The position numbers were made by a program, and so were the translations under genes. Shown piece by piece: positions 5,684-10,948 of a stretch of DNA of 11,589 bases (within the stretch, counting starts at the first letter, position 1; each line of letters starts with the position of its first letter). The notes beneath the pieces were generated by a model. That model saw only the letters and a program-made list of their open reading frames with translations. It was not told where the DNA came from and did no database searches. The stretch comes from a bacterium (GTDB taxonomy: Bacteria; Patescibacteriota; Minisyncoccia; Phycocordibacterales; UBA2163): contig JABGQE010000018.1 in NCBI GenBank assembly GCA_018648925.1, positions 1 through 11,589 on the forward strand, in the 5' to 3' direction.

Positions 5684-6658
5684 ATGATGTACGAAGCAAT
5701 AAAGAATTTTAATAAACAATTTGAATATGAGCCTATTATAGAGAATGCTGATAATCTTGAAAAGAAAGATAAATTTATCGTTGCAGGAATGGGTGGTTCG
5801 CATTTGGCTGCTGGGCTTTTAAAGATCTGGCGACCAAAACTTGATCTTACTATCCATAGGGATTATGGATTACCAGCAGTATCTACTAAAGAGCTTTCAG
5901 AAAATCTTATAATACTAAGTTCATACTCTGGTAATACTGAGGAGGTAACGGACGCAGAGGAAACTATTGATGTTCGTGAAAATTTAATAAAAAAAGATCT
6001 ATCGTCAGTTGTTATATCTACAGGAGGAGAGCTTATAGAGTTAGCCAAAGAAGATTTGACTCCATATGTACAAATACCAGATACAGACATACAACCAAGA
6101 AGTGCTCTTGGATATTCTTTGAGTGCACTATTAAAGGTGATAGGGGATGAAGATACTCTGAAAGAATTGAGTAAGCTTACAGAAACTCTTAATCCGTCTG
6201 AATATGAAGAAGCTGGAAAGCAATTAGCAGAAAAACTAAAAGGCAAAGTGCCGGTAATATATTCTTCAACACAAAATATGCCAATAGCTTACAACTGGAA
6301 GATTAAGTTCAATGAAACAGGGAAAATCCCAGCATTTTATAATGTACTGCCAGAAATGAATCACAATGAACTTGAAGCATATTCTATAAAAGAGCTAACA
6401 GAAAAATTTCATTTTTTAATCTTAAAAGATGCAGATGATGATGAAAGGGTGCAGAAAAGGATGGAAGTTTTGGAGAAGTTATACAAAGACAGGGGATTGC
6501 CAGTGGATGTAATAGAGATAGAAGGTAAAGACAAATACCATAGAGTTTTCGCATCACTTATTCTTGCAGACTGGACAGCGTATTACACTGCACAGCAGTA
6601 TGGGCTTGAAGCAGAGAAAGTACCTATGATAGAAGAGTTTAAAAAGTTGATTAAATAA
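5684..6658 (+). CDS. Bifunctional phosphoglucose/phosphomannose isomerase
   Basis: This enzyme type, best known from hyperthermophilic archaea such as Pyrobaculum, interconverts glucose-6-phosphate or mannose-6-phosphate with fructose-6-phosphate using SIS domains. The 324-residue length fits the family. Motifs in order are AGMGGSH (34-40), the phosphate-binding SYSGNTEE (80-87), QPRSALGYSL (137-146), FNETGKIPAF (209-218) and LPEMNHNE (222-229). E211 and H227 match the catalytic Glu and His of the Pyrobaculum enzyme, with the same 16-residue spacing (E203 and H219 there, from memory). The C-terminus VPMIEEFKK (313-321) is also typical. Two consecutive Met codons start the gene; either could be used. 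The ROK kinase gene starts 1 nt after its stop codon, so translational coupling is likely. A classical PGI is not in the window. Confidence 0.9.
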   Translation: MMYEAIKNFNKQFEYEPIIENADNLEKKDKFIVAGMGGSHLAAGLLKIWRPKLDLTIHRDYGLPAVSTKELSENLIILSSYSGNTEEVTDAEETIDVRENLIKKDLSSVVISTGGELIELAKEDLTPYVQIPDTDIQPRSALGYSLSALLKVIGDEDTLKELSKLTETLNPSEYEEAGKQLAEKLKGKVPVIYSSTQNMPIAYNWKIKFNETGKIPAFYNVLPEMNHNELEAYSIKELTEKFHFLILKDADDDERVQKRMEVLEKLYKDRGLPVDVIEIEGKDKYHRVFASLILADWTAYYTAQQYGLEAEKVPMIEEFKKLIK

Positions 6659-6659
6659 T

Positions 6660-7493
6660 ATGTATTTACTATTTGATATAGGAGGGACAAAGATGAGATT
6701 AGCTCTGTCAAAAGATGGTGAGGTTTTTAATGAGCCAAAGGTTGTACCAACACCGAAAGATTTTACTGAGGCTATGAAAGTTTTTAAAGAAGTTGCGGAC
6801 GGGCTCTTAGAAGGAAGGAGTATTGAAAAAGCTGTTGGTGGAATGCGAGGACCCTTTAATAAAGATAAGACAATTATTGTAAACTCTTCAGCACTGCCAC
6901 TTTGGGATAATAAACCACTTAAGGAAGAACTTGAGAAGGCTGTAGGCGCGCCAGTGTTTATAGAAAACGACACAGCGATTGTTGGACTAGGGGAGATGCA
7001 CAGCGGAGCAGGGAAAGGTGCGGAGATTGGAGTCTATATAACAGTAAGTACAGGTGTTGGTGGTGCGCGTTTTGTAGATGGGAAAATAGATAAAAGTACA
7101 TTTGGATTTGAACCAGGGCATCAGATTGTAGATATTGAAGAAGACGGGGACCCAGTGAGCTTAGAAGACCTTGTTTCAGGTACTGCTCTTGAGGAGAGAA
7201 CTGGAAAAAAGGCATATGAAGTGACAGACCCTGCAATATGGGACGAATTAGCAAAAACTTTTGCATATGGTTTGTATAATATAATACTGCAGTGGTCTCC
7301 GAGTATTGTAGTACTCGGTGGCCCTATGATAGTGGGGGATCCATCTATGGATGTAGAGGTAATTAAAAAATACTTAAATGAGATTAATACTAAGTTTCCA
7401 GAGCTCCCTGAGATCAAGGAAGCAGAACTCGGAGATTTTGGTGGTTTGCACGGAGCGCTCGCTTTTATAAAACAGCAAAAAAAGGTAAAATAA
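6660..7493 (+). CDS. ROK-family sugar kinase, lacking the zinc Cys motif
   Basis: ROK proteins include glucokinases, other hexose or N-acetylhexosamine kinases, and repressors. No DNA-binding domain precedes the kinase, so this is an enzyme. The 277-residue protein has the ATP-phosphate motif DIGGTK (6-11), IENDTA (101-106) with D104 as the expected catalytic base, STGVGG (130-135), and the FEPGH motif (150-154) containing the sugar- and metal-contact Glu and His. The canonical CxCGxxGCxE zinc loop that normally follows is absent: the segment after H154 is acidic and cysteine-free (about 155-180). This suggests a zinc-independent subgroup. Position 1 nt after PGI/PMI suggests glucose or mannose phosphorylation feeding that isomerase. 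It could also act on another hexose. Confidence 0.88.
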   Translation: MYLLFDIGGTKMRLALSKDGEVFNEPKVVPTPKDFTEAMKVFKEVADGLLEGRSIEKAVGGMRGPFNKDKTIIVNSSALPLWDNKPLKEELEKAVGAPVFIENDTAIVGLGEMHSGAGKGAEIGVYITVSTGVGGARFVDGKIDKSTFGFEPGHQIVDIEEDGDPVSLEDLVSGTALEERTGKKAYEVTDPAIWDELAKTFAYGLYNIILQWSPSIVVLGGPMIVGDPSMDVEVIKKYLNEINTKFPELPEIKEAELGDFGGLHGALAFIKQQKKVK

Positions 7494-7498
7494 GTGTA

Positions 7499-7615
7499 AT
7501 GAGTAATACAAAAAAGAAATGGTATAACAATACACCTACTTTGATAGCACTTGTGACAGGGTTTGTAAGTACGGCGCTTTCTCTTGCAAATGTACTAATG
7601 GCTATAGGAAAATAA
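7499..7615 (+). CDS. 38-residue single-pass membrane peptide in the VKOR operon
   Basis: A 39-codon reading frame (ATG at 7499, TAA at 7613-7615) lies between the ROK and VKOR genes. It starts 5 nt after the ROK stop, and its stop overlaps the VKOR start as TAATG. The peptide has a basic N-terminus (MSNTKKKWYNN), one hydrophobic segment (about residues 14-37, starting TLIALVTGFVS) and a single C-terminal Lys. By the positive-inside rule it should insert with its N-terminus in the cytoplasm. It contains no cysteine. I do not recognise a family. The tight packing, the stop-start overlap and the clean membrane topology make it likely to be a real gene. It could be a small accessory subunit of VKOR or DoxX, or a coupling peptide that only sets VKOR translation. 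Confidence 0.65.
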   Translation: MSNTKKKWYNNTPTLIALVTGFVSTALSLANVLMAIGK

Positions 7616-8067
7616 TGAAATTTAATATTACAATTTTAATATTAAGTATTGTTGGTATTTTTGATACCTCATACCTGACAATAAAAAGGTTTACTCATAA
7701 AAGTGTAAACTGCTCTGTATTTGAAGGGTGTGACTTTGTAACCACAAGTAGCTACTCTGCAATACTTGGAGTGCCTGTTGCTGTGTTAGGGATAATATTT
7801 TATGTATCAGTATTCGCATTAACTCTCTGGTATCTAAAGTCAAAGAATAAAAAAGTCCTTATGTCTATCCTAGGGCTCTCCGGTGTAGGACTCTTAATGT
7901 CTATATGGTTTGTATATACGCAAGCATTTATTTTAGATGCATACTGTCTCTACTGCCTCGTTTCTGCGGGATTATCCACAACTATTTTTATACTTAGTTT
8001 AATTGCAGTGTTAAAATCTAAAGATACTAATATAACAATTGATACACAATATGAGACGAATAATTAA
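7615..8067 (+). CDS. Vitamin K epoxide reductase (VKOR)-like thiol oxidase
   Basis: Bacterial VKOR homologues replace DsbB: they pass electrons from periplasmic or extracellular thiols to quinone and so drive disulfide formation. The 150-residue protein is a minimal four-helix form. Membrane segments are at about 4-22, 52-74, 82-102 and 107-134. The loop cysteine pair C33 and C39 (VNCSVFEGCDF) and the active-site CxxC (CLYC, 111-114) are all present, together with the conserved SSYS region (45-48). No thioredoxin or DsbA domain is fused to it, so a separate partner is needed. An AGGA sequence lies 5 nt before the ATG, one of few Shine-Dalgarno-like sites here. The ATG overlaps the stop codon of the 38-residue peptide gene. 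It overlaps the DoxX gene by 17 nt. Confidence 0.92.
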   Translation: MKFNITILILSIVGIFDTSYLTIKRFTHKSVNCSVFEGCDFVTTSSYSAILGVPVAVLGIIFYVSVFALTLWYLKSKNKKVLMSILGLSGVGLLMSIWFVYTQAFILDAYCLYCLVSAGLSTTIFILSLIAVLKSKDTNITIDTQYETNN

Positions 8068-8500
8068 AACAGACTCAGCAATAGTTTTATTACGATTAGC
8101 TCTTGGTTGGCTTTTCCTATATGCAGGACTTACAAAAGTTGTAGACCCTAGCTGGACTTCAAAAGGTTTTCTTGAGCATGCCAATACTTTCTCAGGATTT
8201 TATGGATGGCTTGCATCACCTAATGTTTTACCAGTCATTGATCTCCTAAGTCAGTGGGGACTTACTATTATAGGTGCAGTCTTGATACTTGGAATACTTG
8301 TAAGATTTAGCTCATATCTAGGAGCATTAATGATGATTTTGTTCTATTTCCCAGCACTTACGTTCCCATATGTAGGAGAGCACTCATTCATAGTAGACGA
8401 ACATATAATATACGTAGCAGCGTTTCTAGTGCTTGCCAGTATGAGCTCAAACCATATGTGGAGCTTAGCTGGGCTGTTTAAAAGCCGTATGAAAGGGTAG
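8051..8500 (+). CDS. DoxX-family membrane protein
   Basis: The ATG at 8051 gives 149 residues and is preferred to an in-frame TTG at 8039. Four membrane segments are seen (about 10-29, 60-83, 86-105 and 115-133). The N-terminal pattern LLRLALGWLFLYAGLTKV (13-30) is the DoxX signature. The family includes subunits of thiosulfate:quinone oxidoreductase and, in Mycobacterium tuberculosis, a membrane protein that links superoxide dismutase and a thiol sulfurtransferase in a redox complex. The gene overlaps VKOR by 17 nt, which supports a role in membrane thiol or quinone redox chemistry. No cysteine is present, so it would not itself carry a disulfide. The exact reaction is unknown. Confidence 0.85.
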   Translation: MRRIIKTDSAIVLLRLALGWLFLYAGLTKVVDPSWTSKGFLEHANTFSGFYGWLASPNVLPVIDLLSQWGLTIIGAVLILGILVRFSSYLGALMMILFYFPALTFPYVGEHSFIVDEHIIYVAAFLVLASMSSNHMWSLAGLFKSRMKG

Positions 8501-8511
8501 TTCTATAGGAC

Positions 8512-8539
8512 TTGACAAACATTGACAATATGTTATGAT
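8512..8539 (+). promoter_or_regulatory. Promoter between the DoxX gene and the lysozyme-like gene
   Basis: TTGACA (8512-8517) and TATGAT (8534-8539) are 16 nt apart, a strong sigma-70-like pair. A second TTGACA (8522-8527) lies 10 bp downstream of the first. Transcription would start near 8546, right at the foot of the UUCG hairpin. Confidence 0.65.
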
Positions 8540-8547
8540 AGGTGCAG

Positions 8548-8570
8548 AAATCGACTTCGGTCGGTTTTTT
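8548..8570 (+). terminator. UUCG-tetraloop intrinsic terminator
   Basis: AAATCGAC (8548-8555) pairs with GTCGGTTT (8560-8567) around a TTCG tetraloop, with one U-G pair. The T-run extends to 8570. It lies after the DoxX gene and probably ends that operon. It also lies just after the promoter at 8512-8539, so transcripts from that promoter would meet it at once. Confidence 0.8.
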
Positions 8571-8599
8571 GCTTTTATAGGGTTTTCTTTATAAAAGCA
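8570..8599 (+). promoter_or_regulatory. Second hairpin in the leader of the lysozyme-like gene
   Basis: TGCTTTTATA (8570-8579) and TATAAAAGCA (8590-8599) are perfect 10-bp complements around a 10-nt loop (8580-8589). The stem is AU-rich with no T-tract after it. It starts on the last base of the preceding terminator's T-run, so the two structures may compete. It could be part of a regulated leader or an ordinary AT-rich repeat. Confidence 0.4.
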
Positions 8600-8646
8600 T
8601 TAATAATAATAAAAAATAGCTTATCATAGAAATAACGATATTAATC

Positions 8647-9069
8647 TTGTCACTTCTTAGTTCAACTACCGGTGCTCCACTCGTGGAAGCTTCAGTAGTA
8701 GAACAGAAGGGAAGTATGATTCAAATAGATAATACGAGATTCATAGAGTCTCCAACAGTTGAAGAGTACGTACGAGAGCACTTTGAAAATTATCCAGTTA
8801 TGGCAGAAGTTGCCGGATGTGAATCAAGCTTCCGACAATTTGGTAAAAATGGCGATATAATAAGAGGCAGGGTTAATGATGATGACGTCGGGGTAATGCA
8901 GATCAATGAGTATTACCATGGCGACACAGCAGATAGGCTTGGTATCAATTTATACACGCTTGAAGGTAACATAGATTATGCGACGTATCTCTTCGAAAAA
9001 GAGGGGACCAGTCCATGGCTTGCATCTTCCAAATGTTGGGGAGTTGAGAATCATATAGCTAAGAGATAA
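8647..9069 (+). CDS. Lysozyme-like (transglycosylase-type) exoenzyme with a damaged or unusual 5' end
   Basis: The core resembles the small lysozyme/SLT-like domains common in CPR genomes. Numbering from the TTG at 8647 (140 residues), CESSF at 58-62 holds the likely catalytic Glu (E59). RGRVNDDDVGVMQINE (73-88) contains the typical G-x-x-QIN motif. GNIDYATYLFEKEGTSPW (107-124) and KCW (129-131) follow; C58 and C130 could form a disulfide. The start is uncertain. The frame is open upstream to a TAG at 8617-8619, and this extra stretch (LIIEITILILSLLSS) with residues to VEA would make a good signal peptide, but it has no ATG, GTG or TTG. Before the TAG the frame reads ATT AAT AAT AAT AAA AAA, which looks like a lost basic n-region. 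The gene may be a fresh pseudogene or may use a rare start codon. Confidence 0.75.
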   Translation: MSLLSSTTGAPLVEASVVEQKGSMIQIDNTRFIESPTVEEYVREHFENYPVMAEVAGCESSFRQFGKNGDIIRGRVNDDDVGVMQINEYYHGDTADRLGINLYTLEGNIDYATYLFEKEGTSPWLASSKCWGVENHIAKR

Positions 9070-9076
9070 TTAAAAT

Positions 9077-9112
9077 AAAAACACCACATATCGAAAGACA
9101 TGTGGTGTTTTT
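9077..9112. terminator. Intrinsic terminator after the lysozyme-like gene
   Basis: AAAAACACCACAT (9077-9089) and ATGTGGTGTTTTT (9100-9112) are perfect 13-bp complements around a 10-nt loop. T-runs on the right and A-runs on the left make it potentially bidirectional. It begins 8 nt after the stop codon. Confidence 0.92.
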
Positions 9113-9191
9113 ATATATCTATGTACATAAATCAAACTCATGTTTTTATAGTAAGTATAAGCAGGGAAGGTATCGTCTTGGCGAGATGGGA

Positions 9192-9220
9192 TTTAAAACA
9201 TATGCGTCGTACAATATATC
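9192..9220 (+). repeat. Imperfect 29-bp direct repeat, copy A
   Basis: It matches 9561-9589 at 24 of 29 positions without gaps; the shared core includes GCGTCG and ACAATAT. The two copies lie 369 bp apart in the same orientation and almost span the gene-poor region. Confidence 0.6.
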
Positions 9221-9560
9221 TTTTGCGACATACCTAATAAAACAAAAGGTTGTACTTCTCTTAATGCACCTTCCCTTTAGTATTAAAAATGCACCTGAGC
9301 GCCTCTATAGGCTTTCTATTACTAACGATGATATGTTCATATCAATCTATGTACTAAATAGCATTTCTTAATTCCCTCAAATATCTTTATCTAAATTTAT
9401 TTAATTTCTTTTTATAAAAACTATTTTTTAATTTTTCTTAAACATTCTTAATATTACTGAGTTTGCGACCATAACCTACTGGTACCTTAGTACCTATAAA
9501 TACGTCTTAGAAGTCATTTTTTTAATACTTTTTACCACTTCTATATTCCCTCTTAATTAA

Positions 9561-9589
9561 TTCAAAACCTAAGCGTCGCACAATATGTC
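9561..9589 (+). repeat. Imperfect 29-bp direct repeat, copy B
   Basis: Partner of 9192-9220 (24 of 29 identical). This copy lies 10 bp beyond the M23 gene's stop codon, in the region downstream of that gene. Confidence 0.6.
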
Positions 9590-9598
9590 ATACTATTT

Positions 9599-10888
9599 TT
9601 ATAGATAATCTATAGGATTTAAATATGCATTGAGTGGTGCCACTGGGATATTTGCATCAGCACAATTTGTTTTACTTTTATAATCCCCATAACGGACAAT
9701 TTGCACCCCCTGACTTGCATAAACTGTAAAGTGTAAATGTGGTCCAGTGGAGTAACCCGTGTTACCAGAATAGCCTACCGTGTCGCCTGTGATTACCGTG
9801 TCGCCTTTTTTGACACTTATAAAACTCATATGAGCATAGAGAGTTGTTAGCCCATTATTGTGCTTTATCAATAAAAATTTACCGTATGAATAGCATCCAC
9901 TTACTGCATCAGTATTACCTACCGCTGTCACTACTCCAGTAAGAGCAGCTTTTACTTTTGTGCCTTGCGATGCACGGAAGTCCATACCATTATGCCCACT
10001 ACCATTATACCCACCGGATTTAGCAAACTTTGTATTACCGAAATATTGAGTAATATGAACTTTATCAAGTGGCCATGAAAGAACTCCCTTCCCCGCTTTT
10101 GCAATTTTTGAAGTATCTATTTCTATTTTAAGTTGAGACTCTAAATCTAAGAGCTCACGCTCAAATGCTTTACGCGCTTCTACTTTTTCGTCAAGGAGAT
10201 TCTGATAATTAGACTCCTTGTTTTTCGTAATACTAAGAAGTGTGTTTTTATCTTTCCTATTTATATCTAGAACATATTTTTGATCAGAGAGATCACCCTT
10301 AAAATCTCCAAGTTCATTCTTCTTTTTCTGTGTTTGAACTTTTGTTTCTTTAAGTTCCTCTTTTAATCCTGTAAGGCGTTTTACGTCATCACGCATTTTA
10401 GACTGAAACTGCTGAAGTGTTTCTATTTGATTAAGAAAACCTGAAAGATCCTTATTAGAGAGAACTATTTCTATAAGAGAGTCAGACTCTATTTCATTCA
10501 TTGTACGGATTGTTTCTGCTATAACTTCTGTATTCTTGCTAATGTTTTTTTCTTTATCATCTATATCTAAAGACAGTTCTTCTATTTGATAATTAGTAGA
10601 GTCTATTCTATTTTGAGTAAGTTTTATATCAGTTGAAATCTTTTGTCTTGAAATATCAAGAGTTTTTACTTCACTTGTAAGCGTTTGTTTTTCTTCACCA
10701 ACTTCTTCTAAATCATCTTGGTATTGAGCAATCTCTTTTTCTAATTCTTGGATCTTTGTATTTCTATCAGAAATTCTATCTTTTAATTGATCTACTAACG
10801 ATGCATCAACATTATTTACAGTTAAAAACCCTGCAATTATTAGGACAATAGCAATTATCAAAAAAAACTGATTAATTTGCTTAAACAT
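9599..10888 (-). CDS. M23-family peptidoglycan endopeptidase with N-terminal coiled coil
   Basis: Enzymes of this type cleave peptide cross-links of murein outside the cell; the layout is like EnvC/NlpD-type or PcsB-like cell-separation proteins. The ATG at 10888 (429 residues) is chosen because TATAAT ends 6 nt before it; an in-frame TTG at 10915 would lie inside the preceding terminator. A signal peptide or anchor (about 7-23, possible cleavage after VDA at 29) is followed by a long charged coiled coil (about 30-255) and the M23 domain (about 268-429). All expected residues are there: H299 and D303 (HNGMD), H353 (YAHM), and H384 and H386 (GPHLHF). The domain should therefore be catalytically active, unlike many EnvC-type activators. 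C332 and C409 are the only mature cysteines and may form a disulfide. Confidence 0.92.
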   Translation of the reverse strand: MFKQINQFFLIIAIVLIIAGFLTVNNVDASLVDQLKDRISDRNTKIQELEKEIAQYQDDLEEVGEEKQTLTSEVKTLDISRQKISTDIKLTQNRIDSTNYQIEELSLDIDDKEKNISKNTEVIAETIRTMNEIESDSLIEIVLSNKDLSGFLNQIETLQQFQSKMRDDVKRLTGLKEELKETKVQTQKKKNELGDFKGDLSDQKYVLDINRKDKNTLLSITKNKESNYQNLLDEKVEARKAFERELLDLESQLKIEIDTSKIAKAGKGVLSWPLDKVHITQYFGNTKFAKSGGYNGSGHNGMDFRASQGTKVKAALTGVVTAVGNTDAVSGCYSYGKFLLIKHNNGLTTLYAHMSFISVKKGDTVITGDTVGYSGNTGYSTGPHLHFTVYASQGVQIVRYGDYKSKTNCADANIPVAPLNAYLNPIDYL

Positions 10889-10903
10889 AGAATCATTATA
10901 ACA
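10889..10903 (-). promoter_or_regulatory. Extended -10 promoter of the M23 gene, predicted leaderless
   Basis: On the minus strand TG-T-TATAAT (10903-10895) forms an extended -10 element, followed by 6 nt and the ATG at 10888. The expected transcription start coincides with the ATG. No good -35 is found; its position falls within the upstream terminator hairpin. Confidence 0.65.
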
Positions 10904-10931
10904 AAAAATCCGCAATTTGCGGATTTTTTGT
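10901..10931. terminator. Terminator palindrome between the surface-protein gene and the M23 gene
   Basis: 10901-10914 and 10918-10931 form a perfect 14-bp stem around a 3-nt loop (10915-10917), with core ATCCGCA and flanking A- and T-runs. On the minus strand it ends the surface-protein gene 18 nt after its stop codon. The trailing T-run leads directly into the extended -10 of the M23 gene, which shares bases 10901-10903 with it. Confidence 0.88.
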
Positions 10932-10948
10932 TTATTTTAAAGATTTAA

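Larger units (their letters stand above)
9113..9598. other. Gene-poor AT-rich region between two converging genes
   Basis: No convincing gene is seen in these 486 bp. The longest open frame on the plus strand (ending 9371; internal ATG at 9186, 61 codons) has no recognisable product and no well-placed Shine-Dalgarno site. Structures present are a 29-bp imperfect direct repeat (9192-9220 and 9561-9589), a 9-bp inverted repeat (9163-9171 with 9268-9276), a small hairpin GGTAC-ctta-GTACC (9481-9494), and a very AT-rich stretch (about 9370-9470). The M23 gene on the minus strand reads into this region and no clear terminator for it was found. Confidence 0.6.

Noticed and set aside
8039..8050. TTG start at 8039 for the DoxX gene
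   Set aside because: An ATG lies four codons further on and gives a better basic N-terminus with a smaller overlap with VKOR.
9102..9371. Open frame of 89 codons on the plus strand in the gene-poor region
   Set aside because: It begins with a GTG inside a terminator stem, has no well-placed Shine-Dalgarno site, and the product shows no recognisable domain. The internal ATG at 9186 gives only 61 codons.
9150..9584. Degenerate minus-strand reading frame with coding-like stretches and the IVRR motif twice
   Set aside because: About nine or more stop codons in 145 codons is what random AT-rich DNA gives. The stretches are too short to call a pseudogene, so only the DNA repeat is reported.
10889..10915. 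TTG start at 10915 for the M23 gene
   Set aside because: It would place the first codons in the terminator loop and the promoter; the ATG at 10888 gives a proper signal sequence and fits the promoter.
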